This document shows positions 8,810-16,622 of a stretch of 64,000 nucleotides of DNA, piece by piece. Every line of letters begins with the position of its first letter. Within the stretch, counting starts at the first letter, position 1. The notes under the pieces were generated by a model. That model was not told the DNA's origin, made no database searches, and saw nothing but the letters and a program-made list of their open reading frames with translations. Origin of the DNA: Salinispora vitiensis (GTDB taxonomy: Bacteria > Actinomycetota > Actinomycetes > Mycobacteriales > Micromonosporaceae); the NCBI RefSeq assembly GCF_000378825.1, contig NZ_KB900388.1, positions 1,673,947-1,737,946 of the forward strand, given 5' to 3'. A program made the translations under genes and the position numbers.

Positions 8810-10014
8810 CGGGCTCGCAGGCGAGCCCGTCGGCTGCCGGCGCGACGCGCAACCTGGTACTGGCCACGGTCGGGTTCGCGCTGAACTTCTGGGCCTGGGC
8901 GCTGCTGGGCCCGCTCGCTCCGGGCATCAAGGAGCGCCTCGGGTTGAGCTTCACCGCCCAGTCACTGCTGGTGGCGGTGCCCGTCGTGGTCGGCTCGATC
9001 GGCCGGATCCCGGTCGGCGCGCTCACCGACCGGTTCGGCGCACGGACCATGTTCCCGCTGGTCTCGCTGGCCACCGTGGTGCCCGTGCTGGCCTTGTCGG
9101 TGGTGTCGTCCTACCCCGCCCTGATCATCACCGGCTTCTTCCTCGGCATCGGCGGTACCGCCTTCGCCGTCGGCGTACCGCTCGTCTCGGCCTGGTACCC
9201 GCCCGCCCGCCGGGGTTTCGCCATCGGCGTGTTCGGCGTCGGCATGGGCGGCACCGCGATCGCCAACTTCACCACCATCCGCCTAGGCGACACCTACGGC
9301 GAGGCCACCCCGTTCCTGCTCGTCGCCGCCGTCCTCGCCGGTTATGCGGTCGTGGCGTTCCTACTTCTCCGCGACGAGCCGAATCGACCGCGGGCCACCG
9401 TCTCCGCGTGGACGCGTACCGCCGATGTCAGCCGGCTCGCCGTGACCTGGCAGCTGTGTTTCCTCTACGCGGTCAGCTTCGGCGGCTTCGTGGCGTTCAG
9501 CGTCTACCTGCCGGCCTACCTGCGCATCGCCTACGAACTACCCGAGCACGACGCCGCGTTACGCACCGCCGGCTTCGTCGTACTCGCCGTCATCGCCCGA
9601 CCGGTCGGGGGCTGGCTGTCCGACCGCTTCCAGCCGGTCTCCGTGCTGGTCTGGTGTTTTGCCGGGACCGCCGGGTTCGCTCTCGTGCAGGCGTTCCAGC
9701 CGCCGCTGATGCCGGTAGCCACCATCACCTTCCTCGGCATGGCGGCTCTGCTCGGCGCCGCCAGTGGTGGCGTTTTCGCCCTGGTGGGCAAGGTGGCGCC
9801 CGGGGACAAGGTCGGTACCGTCACCGGCGTCGTCGGCGCCGCCGGTGGACTCGGCGGCTTCGTCCCCCCACTCATCATGGGATGGGTCTTCGACCTTGAG
9901 GGCTCCTACGCCATCGGCCTGATGCTGCTGTCCAACATCGCCCTCGCCGCTGCCGTCTACACCGCGGTGCGGATGGGTGGACAGCCCAGACAGGACGGGT
10001 CCCCGCCCCGGTAG
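8806..10014 (+). CDS. narK: nitrate/nitrite transporter of the major facilitator superfamily
   Basis: 402 residues with about twelve transmembrane helices. NarK-family carriers import nitrate and export nitrite. Two nitrate-signature stretches are visible: GIGGTAFAVGVPLVSAWYP with GFAIGVFGVGMGG in the N half, and VTGVVGAAGGLGGFVPPLIMGW in the C half. The substrate-binding arginines expected in helices 2 and 8 are found in SIGRIPVG (Arg67) and VIARPVGGWLSDRF. The GTG at 8806 overlaps the narI stop. Co-transcription with narGHJI ties it to supply of nitrate for respiration. A weak inverted repeat follows at 10023-10064. Confidence 0.94.
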   Translation: MTGSQASPSAAGATRNLVLATVGFALNFWAWALLGPLAPGIKERLGLSFTAQSLLVAVPVVVGSIGRIPVGALTDRFGARTMFPLVSLATVVPVLALSVVSSYPALIITGFFLGIGGTAFAVGVPLVSAWYPPARRGFAIGVFGVGMGGTAIANFTTIRLGDTYGEATPFLLVAAVLAGYAVVAFLLLRDEPNRPRATVSAWTRTADVSRLAVTWQLCFLYAVSFGGFVAFSVYLPAYLRIAYELPEHDAALRTAGFVVLAVIARPVGGWLSDRFQPVSVLVWCFAGTAGFALVQAFQPPLMPVATITFLGMAALLGAASGGVFALVGKVAPGDKVGTVTGVVGAAGGLGGFVPPLIMGWVFDLEGSYAIGLMLLSNIALAAAVYTAVRMGGQPRQDGSPPR

Positions 10015-10022
10015 GTCAGCAC

Positions 10023-10064
10023 GGACATCCCGCCGGAGGCCCGGCCCGTGCCGCCCGGATGTCC
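10023..10064 (+). terminator. weak inverted repeat after narK
   Basis: GGACATCC (10023-10030) pairs with GGATGTCC (10057-10064) around a GC-rich loop that can itself fold. It could end the nar operon before the flavohemoglobin gene. There is no U-tract, so this is a tentative call. Confidence 0.35.
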
Positions 10065-10247
10065 AAGCCGGCCGGATCCCCGAGCCGGGCCGCCGTTCCT
10101 CCGGGCCGGGCTTTCCGGGACCTTCGGCCCTGACCTGGGCTGTTGTCTGCCTGTTCGATGGAACCAGGTTACGTTTCCACAGACTCACTCGGGGGCGAGC
10201 CGCGGAAACCACGACCTTCACGCCGATCGATGCTCAAAGGAGTGGTC

Positions 10248-11459
10248 TTGCTATCGCAATCCTCAGCAGCAGTGGTAACGGCGACCCTGCCCGCTGTGCA
10301 GGCGCACGGCGAAGCGATCACCAGCCGGTTCTACCAGCGAATGTTCGAGGCCCACCCGGAGCTACTGAACATCTTCAACAAGGGCCACCAGGCCACCGGG
10401 GAGCAGCCGGCCGCGCTCGCCGCCTCCGTGGTCGCCTACGCCGAGCACCTGATCAACGGCGGTGACGAGAATTCGTGGGAGCTGATCCTGAGCCGGATCG
10501 CCCACAAACACGCCTCGCTCGGCATCACCGCCACCCAGTACACGATCGTCGGCCGCCACCTGCTCGCCGCGGTCGGCGAGGTGCTCGGCGAGGCCGTGAC
10601 CGACAAGGTAGCAGCGGCCTGGGACGAGGTGTACTGGCTGCTCGCCTGCGAGCTGATCGCCCGGGAGGCGCGGCTCTACACCCAGGCCGGGGTCGGCGAG
10701 GACGGGTCGGTGTGGCGGCACTGGCAGGTCGTGGAGTGCATCCAGGAGACCGCGGATGTCGTCTCCTTCCGCCTTGTCCCGGCCGACGGCGGCCCGCTTC
10801 CCACCTTCACGCCCGGGCAGTACGTCTCCGTCGCGGTCGACCTGGACGGCGGGGGGCAGCAGATCCGGCAGTACAGCCTCTCCGGCCGGCCCGGCGCAAC
10901 CCACTGGCAGATCACCGTCAAGCGGGTACGCGCCACCGGCGACGCCCCCGAAGGCGTGATCTCGACCCTCCTGCACGAGCGGGTGACCGCCGGTGACACG
11001 CTCCGCCTCAGCCCGCCGTTCGGCGAGGTCAGCGCGGTCGGGGACACGGGTCCGCTGGTGCTGGTCAGCGCCGGGATCGGCCTCACCCCGGCGATGTCGG
11101 CCCTGCACCACCTGGCCGCTACCAAGAGCGACCGGGAGGTGGTGCTGGCGCACGCCGACCGCAGCGCCGCCGCGCACGCCCGCCGCCACGAACTGCCGGA
11201 GCTGGCGGAGCAGTTGCCGAACCTGTCGGTGCTGCTGTGGTACGAGGACGCCGCCGACGGGGAGTTGGACCGGATGAAGGCGGCGGTCAACGCCGGCCGG
11301 CTGGACCCGAACCGGATCCCGCTACCGGCCGGAGCCGACTTCCACCTCTGCGGGCCGGTGCCGTTCATGTACCAGGTCCGCGCCGAACTCCTCCGCCGAG
11401 GCGTGTCGAAGGACCGGATCGGCTACGACGTGTTCGGCCCGGGAATGCTGCGCGACTGA
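10248..11459 (+). CDS. hmp: flavohemoglobin (nitric oxide dioxygenase)
   Basis: I place the start at TTG 10248. It is preceded by AAAGGAG five bases upstream and gives MLSQSSAAVV, the usual flavohemoglobin N-terminus, and 403 residues. The longer frame back to 10143 reads as noise. The enzyme converts NO and oxygen to nitrate in the cytoplasm. The globin domain shows TyrB10 (Tyr29), Gln53, Leu57 and proximal His88 in HKHASLGI. The FAD domain has FTPGQYVSV and RQYSLSG, and the NAD domain has VLVSAGIGLTPAMSAL and FHLCGPVPFMYQV. Placement just after narK fits protection against NO made from nitrite during nitrate respiration (inference). Confidence 0.94.
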   Translation: MLSQSSAAVVTATLPAVQAHGEAITSRFYQRMFEAHPELLNIFNKGHQATGEQPAALAASVVAYAEHLINGGDENSWELILSRIAHKHASLGITATQYTIVGRHLLAAVGEVLGEAVTDKVAAAWDEVYWLLACELIAREARLYTQAGVGEDGSVWRHWQVVECIQETADVVSFRLVPADGGPLPTFTPGQYVSVAVDLDGGGQQIRQYSLSGRPGATHWQITVKRVRATGDAPEGVISTLLHERVTAGDTLRLSPPFGEVSAVGDTGPLVLVSAGIGLTPAMSALHHLAATKSDREVVLAHADRSAAAHARRHELPELAEQLPNLSVLLWYEDAADGELDRMKAAVNAGRLDPNRIPLPAGADFHLCGPVPFMYQVRAELLRRGVSKDRIGYDVFGPGMLRD

Positions 11460-11493
11460 ATCCTTCGGCTGACCCCATGGTTGGGTCCTTCGA

Positions 11494-11525
11494 CTGACCC
11501 CACGGCCGGGTGGCCGTGGGGTCAG
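11494..11525. terminator. bidirectional terminator between hmp and the ywiC-like gene
   Basis: A perfect 14-base-pair stem (CTGACCCCACGGCC with GGCCGTGGGGTCAG) and a GGGT loop sit between two convergent genes. A partial copy of the left arm (CTGACCCCATGG) lies just upstream at about 11469. No U-run, as is common in high-GC actinobacteria. Confidence 0.8.
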
Positions 11526-11529
11526 CCCG

Positions 11530-12315
11530 TCAGGAGATCAGCACCAGCGTGCCGAGCACCAGGACCGAGCAGGCGATCTCGATCATGCCGACCGGGGCGG
11601 GGCGCAGCGCCCGGCCGGGCAGCAGCCACGCCCGGACCAACAGCACCAGGAAGATCGGGGCGAGCCCGACGTCGAGCAGGGTCGCCACCACCAGCGCCGC
11701 CAGGTGGAAACCGATGGACAGGCGCCGGTAGGAGGTGCTGCCGCGCTCCCGGATCATGGTCTTGACGTAGCAGACGGTGCCGGTCAGGTAGAGCAACAGC
11801 ACCACGAAGGCCGGGACGACCCGCTCCGGCGGCACCCCCGCGACCGTGGCCACGACAAAGATCAGTAGGCAGCTCTGCACCACCGAGGCGAGGTCGTTGA
11901 GCAGGGCCCGCTCGCGCCGGCGCCAGGCGTACCCGGCGTTGACCGCCAGCAGTGCCGCAAAGGCCGGGGCGTACCAGAGCACAGCCGGCCGGACGACCAC
12001 CACCGCCAGCGCCAACGGCGCCGCGACCAGGGCGTAGAGCCGGAGCTGGGCAAGGAAACGGCGCGGTCGACGACTCTTGACGGCCTGGAAGACGTAGTAG
12101 GACAGCAGGTAACCGGCCAGCCAGGCACCGAGCAGTGGCAGCTGCGGCCACCCCGGCCCGACCACGGCGACCCCGACCAGGTACGGCAGGAGCAGCATCG
12201 CCCAGGCGCCGTGCTGCGGCGGCAGATAGCGGCGGAGCAGCCGCTGGCGGTTGGCGGGCCGGCGGGCGGTCTCGGGGCCGGTGGTCTTGGGTACCGCCGG
12301 CGACCGGGTGCTCAT
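11530..12315 (-). CDS. YwiC-like integral membrane protein
   Basis: 261 residues. The N-terminal tail is Arg/Pro-rich, then LRRYLPPQHGAWAMLLLPYLVGV matches the YwiC family hallmark PxQHGAWAMLxxP. About eight hydrophobic helices follow, with short basic loops (VKSRRPRRFL, WRRRERALLND). The family is uncharacterised. In Bacillus its founding member lies among the anaerobic nitrate genes, so its presence here beside narGHJI-narK and hmp supports a link to anaerobic nitrogen metabolism (inference). It overlaps the upstream regulator gene by four bases and is surely co-transcribed with it. Confidence 0.85.
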   Translation of the reverse strand: MSTRSPAVPKTTGPETARRPANRQRLLRRYLPPQHGAWAMLLLPYLVGVAVVGPGWPQLPLLGAWLAGYLLSYYVFQAVKSRRPRRFLAQLRLYALVAAPLALAVVVVRPAVLWYAPAFAALLAVNAGYAWRRRERALLNDLASVVQSCLLIFVVATVAGVPPERVVPAFVVLLLYLTGTVCYVKTMIRERGSTSYRRLSIGFHLAALVVATLLDVGLAPIFLVLLVRAWLLPGRALRPAPVGMIEIACSVLVLGTLVLIS

Positions 12316-13019
12316 ACCGGTCGGGTGGCGTCCGGCGGGAGAGAGATCCGCACCACACAGGCGGTGGGCGCGCCGAACGGCTCCAGCACGGCGTCGCTCG
12401 CCGGGGCGCCCGCCTGCTCCAGCGCGCCCCGGACGACGCCGACGTGCAGCCCGCAGATGGCGTCCGGATTCTGACTCACCAGTTCGAGGAAGGGGCAGGT
12501 GTGCAGGTGGATCTCGGTGTGCCCGTCCGCCGTCTGTTTCAGCTCCGGGGCGAAGCCCAGGCCGCGCAGGACCGCTACCGCGGTGTCGACCGGTTTCTCC
12601 CCTCGGGGGGTCGCCGCCGCGAGATGCCGCCCCCAGTCGTGGCCGGCGCGGGCGGCCTCGGCCCGCGCGTCGCCCCGGCTCTGCCGGGCCAGGTGATCGA
12701 GCAGAGCCGCGGTGAGGGCACGGTACGGCGCCGGCGCCGGGGCCTCCTCGGGCACCGTCCGGTAGCGCCAGGCCGGCCGGCCCGGCTGGCCCCCGCTGGC
12801 GCGGGCCTTGACCAGCAGCCCGGCGTTTACGAGCCGGTCGAGATGGCTGCGGGCGGTGGAGGGGTGCAGGCCGGTCTGCGCACTGATCTCGGCGATGGTG
12901 AGGCCACCCTGTGCAGTGCGGGCCAGTTCCAGGATTGACGCCCGGCTGAGGGTGCCGAGCGCCCGATGCCGGGTGGTGTCGATGGACTGCCCGGTCGGCC
13001 CGATGTTCACGGTTGTCAC
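12312..13019 (-). CDS. winged-helix regulator with C-terminal Cys/His motif (candidate Fe-S or redox sensor)
   Basis: 235 residues from GTG 13019; a GTG at 13010 is an alternative. Residues about 20-95 form a helix-turn-helix (RASILELARTAQGGLTIAEISAQTGLHPSTARSHLDRLVNAGLL) with a wing GQPGRPAWRYR. The C-terminal part contains HLHTCPFLELVSQNPDAICGLH and a last Cys in GAPTACVVRI, a three-Cys arrangement resembling SufR-like iron-sulfur regulators (similarity by pattern only). It forms an operon with the YwiC-like gene. A palindrome and -10-like TAACAT lie directly upstream, suggesting autoregulation and a leaderless message. Control of the nearby nar/hmp genes is an inference. Confidence 0.8.
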   Translation of the reverse strand: MTTVNIGPTGQSIDTTRHRALGTLSRASILELARTAQGGLTIAEISAQTGLHPSTARSHLDRLVNAGLLVKARASGGQPGRPAWRYRTVPEEAPAPAPYRALTAALLDHLARQSRGDARAEAARAGHDWGRHLAAATPRGEKPVDTAVAVLRGLGFAPELKQTADGHTEIHLHTCPFLELVSQNPDAICGLHVGVVRGALEQAGAPASDAVLEPFGAPTACVVRISLPPDATRPV

Positions 13020-13021
13020 GC

Positions 13022-13042
13022 TTGACAATGTTACAACGTCAA
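13022..13042. promoter_or_regulatory. palindromic operator over the promoter of the nar-linked regulator
   Basis: The 21-base site has arms TTGAC and GTCAA with inner TGT and ACA (pattern TTGACnnTGTnACAnnGTCAA). It lies three bases before the GTG at 13019 on the minus strand. A -10-like TAACAT is embedded in it, so binding would block transcription start. A further GTCAA half-site follows at 13049-13053. Confidence 0.6.
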
Positions 13043-13198
13043 ACACCGTCAAAACCCGGAGGTGAATCCGCCTCGGATTCCACCGCACCCCCGCTGCGCT
13101 GCACCGACCTGGCCGAGGGCGGCCGCACCGGGATGTTCGGGCCGGACCGGGGTGGGGTCGGCCCGGTGGGCCGGAGCCGGGTAGGGCGAGGCGGATCC

Positions 13199-13251
13199 GG
13201 GTGGGCCGGGGGCAGGGCCGGGTGGGCCGGGGGCAGGGCCGGGTGGGCCGG
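13199..13251. repeat. 21-base tandem repeat, about 2.5 copies
   Basis: Two exact copies of a 21-base G-rich unit (GGGTGGGCC, GGGGGCAGGGCC) at 13199-13219 and 13220-13240, then 11 bases of a third. It lies in the intergenic space before the MatB-like gene. G-runs could form a quadruplex; no function is evident. Confidence 0.85.
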
Positions 13252-13304
13252 AGCGGCGGGCCGCGGCTACGGTCGGAGAATCCGACGCGCGGAGAGGTGG
13301 GCCG

Positions 13305-14714
13305 GTGCGGCTACTCAGCTGGTTGTCCGAGTCCGTTGACGAGCGGTCGGACGCGGTCCAGATCAACGACCGGGGCGTGTCCTGGGGAGAGCTACGGCGG
13401 CTCGCCACGGCCGTCGCCGACGACCTGCACGGCCTGGACCGGGTGGCCGTCGAGGCCAGCACGGATCTGGCGACGGTCGTCGGTGTCGCCGGGGCGCTGC
13501 TGGCCGGCACGGCAGTCGTGCCGGTGCCACCCGATGCCGGGCCGCGGGAGCGGGACCACATCCTGCGCGACTCGGGCGCCGAAGCGGTACTCGTACCGGC
13601 GCACGGGAAACGTCGGGGCGACCAACCCGGGCGACCCCTCATCCCGGTCGACCTCACCCGCCGGGCGGACAGCATCCGTCCGGAGCCCGACCCCGCCGGC
13701 CCGGCGCTGATCCTCTACACCAGCGGCACCACGGGGGCACCGAAGGGGGTGGTGCTCTCCCGCCGAGCCGTCGCCGCCTGCCTGGACGGGCTCGCCGACG
13801 CCTGGGGCTGGACCCCGGACGATCTGCTGGTGCACGGGCTGCCCCTGTTCCACGTGCACGGCCTGGTCCTCGGTGTGCTCGGTCCACTGCGGCTGGGCAG
13901 CCGACTGCATCACGTGGGCCGGCCCACCCCGGAGCGGTACGCGGGCGCGGCCGGCTCGCTCTACTTCGGGGTGCCGACCATCTGGTCCCGGATCGCCGCC
14001 GCGCCGACGGCCGCCCGGGCTCTGCGCTCGGCCCGGCTGCTGGTTTCGGGCAGCGCCGCCCTGCCCACGGCGGTCGCCACCGGTCTCGCCGCGCTGACCG
14101 GCCGCCGAGTCGTGCAGCGGTACGGCATGACCGAAACGTTGATCACGGTCAGCGCCCGCGCCGACGGTCCGCACCGGCCGGACGCGGTGGGGCTGCCGCT
14201 GCCGGGGGTGCGTACCCGCCTGGTTGGCGACGGCGACGCTCCGTTGCCCGCCGATGGGGAGACCATGGGTGAGTTGCAGGTGCGCGGTCCCACCCTCTTC
14301 GACGGGTACCTGCGCCGACCGGAGGCCGATGCGGCCAGCCGCACGTCCGACGGGTGGTTCCGCACCGGCGACGTGGCCACGATCGGTCCGGACGGTTGGC
14401 ATCGGATCGTCGGTCGGGCCGCCACCGACCTGATCAAGAGTGGCGGCTATCGGATCGGCGCTGGCGAGGTGGAGGACGCGCTGCTGGCCCATCCGGGGGT
14501 CCGGGAGGCTGCCGTGGTCGGCACCCCCGACTCTGACCTCGGCCAGCAGGTGACGGCGTTCGTGGTGAGCGACGGGGTAGCGGAGTCGGAGTTGATCGAC
14601 TTCGTGGCCCGGCAGTTGTCGGTACACAAGCGCCCGCGGCAGGTACGGCGGGTCGAGGCCCTACCCCGCAACGCCCTGGGCAAAGTGCAGAAGTCTCGCC
14701 TGACCACGGAGTGA
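13305..14714 (+). CDS. MatB-like acyl-CoA (malonyl-CoA) synthetase
   Basis: 469 residues of the ANL adenylate-forming family. Motifs in order: nucleotide loop TSGTTGAPKG (139-148), VHGLPLFHVHGLVLGVLGPL, RYGMTETLITVSARADG, GWFRTGD, RIVGRAATDLIKSGGYRIGAGEVE, and the C-terminal catalytic lysine Lys460 in RNALGKVQK. The stretches around LPLFHVHGL and YGMTETL closely match what I recall of Streptomyces MatB, which makes malonyl- or methylmalonyl-CoA from the free diacid with ATP and CoA. It is somewhat shorter at the N-terminus than MatB. It stands alone between a repeat region and a secreted protease, so its pathway (polyketide precursor supply or malonate use) is inference. Confidence 0.85.
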   Translation: MRLLSWLSESVDERSDAVQINDRGVSWGELRRLATAVADDLHGLDRVAVEASTDLATVVGVAGALLAGTAVVPVPPDAGPRERDHILRDSGAEAVLVPAHGKRRGDQPGRPLIPVDLTRRADSIRPEPDPAGPALILYTSGTTGAPKGVVLSRRAVAACLDGLADAWGWTPDDLLVHGLPLFHVHGLVLGVLGPLRLGSRLHHVGRPTPERYAGAAGSLYFGVPTIWSRIAAAPTAARALRSARLLVSGSAALPTAVATGLAALTGRRVVQRYGMTETLITVSARADGPHRPDAVGLPLPGVRTRLVGDGDAPLPADGETMGELQVRGPTLFDGYLRRPEADAASRTSDGWFRTGDVATIGPDGWHRIVGRAATDLIKSGGYRIGAGEVEDALLAHPGVREAAVVGTPDSDLGQQVTAFVVSDGVAESELIDFVARQLSVHKRPRQVRRVEALPRNALGKVQKSRLTTE

Positions 14715-14834
14715 CCGGCCGCGCCCGTGGGGCCGTGGAATTGGATCTGGCCGGGGGTGCGGAAACCGCCCTGGACGCCGCCCAGGTCCGGCACCCGACA
14801 ATTAAGATCCCTAACCTTGGGGAGATAAATAAAA

Positions 14835-14864
14835 TTGACACGTATCTTAACAATAAGTTAACTT
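14835..14864 (+). promoter_or_regulatory. promoter of the secreted protease gene
   Basis: TTGACA at 14835-14840, an 18-base spacer and TAACTT at 14859-14864, inside a strikingly AT-rich stretch. Transcription would start close to the LacI-type operator that follows. Confidence 0.65.
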
Positions 14865-14869
14865 AACTG

Positions 14870-14883
14870 TGAGAGCGCTCTCG
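14870..14883. promoter_or_regulatory. LacI-family (CebR-like) operator
   Basis: TGAGAGCGCTCTCG contains a perfect 12-base palindrome GAGAGCGCTCTC. It agrees with the CebR consensus TGGGAGCGCTCCCA at 11 of 14 positions. It lies 6-19 bases after the -10 box, a classic repressor position. Confidence 0.6.
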
Positions 14884-14919
14884 TGATCCGACCGCCACCA
14901 CCCCCTGGAGGTCACGCGA

Positions 14920-16500
14920 ATGAGCCACAAGCTGAGCGCACTGATGGGTCTCACCCTCGGCACCTGTCTCGCGGTCACTGCCACCCCCGCCGCTGCCAGC
15001 CAGGCCGCTGTCAGCCCGGCCGCCGTCCCACCCGCGGTCGCGTCCGCCACCGCGACGGCACCCGCCACGACGGCCGCGGGCACACCGGCGATGCTGCCGG
15101 CCAGCCAACTCGACGCACTGCGCCGAGACCTCGGCCTGACCGCCGAGGAACTGGCCACCCGACTCGCCGTTGATGCCACCGCGTCTTCGATCGAGCCGCG
15201 GATCCGGGCCGAGTTGTCCGAGGCGTACGCCGGAACCTGGGTCGCCCCCGACGGGCGCACCACGGTGGTCGGGTTGACCGACCCCGCGCTCGCCGACAAG
15301 GTACGCGCGGCCGGGGCGGAGCCCCGGATCGTCACCCGCAGCCTCGCCGAGCTGCGAGGGCTCACCACCAAGCTGGACCGGCGGGCGGCGGCCGCCGGTT
15401 CCGCGGTACATGCCTGGCACATCGCTCTGCCCAGCAACACGGTGTCGATCGAGGCCAGCAGCGCCGCGGCGGCCACCACGTTCGCCCGCGCGGCCGGGCT
15501 GCCCGACGACGCGCTGTCGGTGGTGGCCAGCACCGAGGCGTACCGCCCGCTCTACGACATCCGCGGCGGCGACCAGTACGTCATCAACAGCCGCCTCATC
15601 TGCTCGATCGGCTTCGCGGTCGCTGGCGGGTTCGTCACCGCCGGACACTGCGGCAACGCCGGCGAGCCCACCACCGGCTCCGGGGCCGCGCAGGGGGTCA
15701 TCCGGGGCTCCTCGTTCCCCGGTGACGACCTCGGCTGGGTCGAAACCAACGCCAACTGGACCCCCCGGCCGTGGGTGTCCACCTACAACGGCAATGTGGT
15801 CACGGTGACCGGATCGCAGGAAGCCGCCGTCGGTGCCGCGGTCTGTCGGTCCGGCCGGACCACCGGTTGGCAGTGCGGCACCATCACCGCCAAGAACGTC
15901 ACCGTCAACTACGCCGCCGGGCCCGTCTACGGGATGGTCCGCAGCACCGCCTGCGCCCAACCCGGCGACTCCGGCGGGTCCTTCGTCGCCGGCTCGCAGG
16001 CACAGGGCGTTACCTCGGGTGGCTCGGGCAACTGCACCACCGGTGGCAGCACCGTCTACCAGCCGGTCAACGAGATCCTGTCCCGCTACGGACTGTCACT
16101 GACAACGTCGGGCGGCGGATCAACACACCGAATCATCGGGCTCGCCAACAAGTGCGTTGACGTGCCGGGCGCCAACGGGGCCGACGGCCAGTACCTGAAC
16201 CTGTGGCGCTGCAACGGCACCAACGCCCAGGACTGGACCTTCCCGGGCGATGGCACGATCCGGGCGTTCGGCCTCTGCATGGACGTGGCCTGGGGGTCGG
16301 TCCAGAACGGCGCAGTGGTGCAACTGGCCTACTGCAGCGGCAACCCGGCCCAACAGTGGGTGCTCACCGGCGCGGGAGAGCTCGTCAACCCCCAGGCGAA
16401 CAAGTGCCTTGATGTCGAGAACGGAAACAGCGCCGACGGTGCGCGGCTGCAGACCTACCAGTGCCATGGCGGCGCCAATCAACGGTGGCGCCTCGGGTGA
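14920..16500 (+). CDS. secreted S1 serine protease (alpha-lytic/streptogrisin type) with C-terminal ricin-B lectin domain
   Basis: 526 residues. A signal peptide ends near Ala27 (TATPAAAS), then a prodomain of the alpha-lytic protease type spans about 60-205 and acts as folding chaperone in this family. The protease domain (about 212-395) has catalytic His243 in TAGHC, Asp269/270 in FPGDDLGW and Ser351 in PGDSGGS, with paired cysteines in ICS/GHC and TAC/GNC. A Ser/Gly linker leads to a ricin-B/CBM13 domain (403-526) with three QxW-like motifs (AQDW, AQQW, NQRW), expected to bind carbohydrate. The ATG follows GGAGG at 14906. Control by the LacI-type site upstream suggests sugar-responsive secretion. 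Confidence 0.93.
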   Translation: MSHKLSALMGLTLGTCLAVTATPAAASQAAVSPAAVPPAVASATATAPATTAAGTPAMLPASQLDALRRDLGLTAEELATRLAVDATASSIEPRIRAELSEAYAGTWVAPDGRTTVVGLTDPALADKVRAAGAEPRIVTRSLAELRGLTTKLDRRAAAAGSAVHAWHIALPSNTVSIEASSAAAATTFARAAGLPDDALSVVASTEAYRPLYDIRGGDQYVINSRLICSIGFAVAGGFVTAGHCGNAGEPTTGSGAAQGVIRGSSFPGDDLGWVETNANWTPRPWVSTYNGNVVTVTGSQEAAVGAAVCRSGRTTGWQCGTITAKNVTVNYAAGPVYGMVRSTACAQPGDSGGSFVAGSQAQGVTSGGSGNCTTGGSTVYQPVNEILSRYGLSLTTSGGGSTHRIIGLANKCVDVPGANGADGQYLNLWRCNGTNAQDWTFPGDGTIRAFGLCMDVAWGSVQNGAVVQLAYCSGNPAQQWVLTGAGELVNPQANKCLDVENGNSADGARLQTYQCHGGANQRWRLG

Positions 16501-16551
16501 GCAAATCCGCAGTCCGGCTCGCCGAGATGGCGACCGGTTGGCGATAGGAGC

Positions 16552-16593
16552 GCGGAACTGCGGTGAACGCGGACACGTTCACCGCAGTTCCGC
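16552..16593. terminator. strong terminator hairpin between protease and hydrolase genes
   Basis: A perfect 18-base-pair inverted repeat (GCGGAACTGCGGTGAACG with its complement) and a six-base loop CGGACA lie between convergent genes. It should stop transcription from both sides. Confidence 0.88.
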
Positions 16594-16622
16594 ATGGGGA
16601 AATCACCACGGTGATGCCCCGG

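Noticed and set aside
12135-12938. 267-codon plus-strand frame across the regulator and YwiC genes
   Set aside because: Antisense shadow; no domains and low-complexity composition.
13305-14714. NRPS-type stand-alone adenylation domain
   Set aside because: No carrier or condensation domain is nearby, and the LPLFHVHGL and YGMTETL blocks fit MatB-like acyl-CoA synthetases better.
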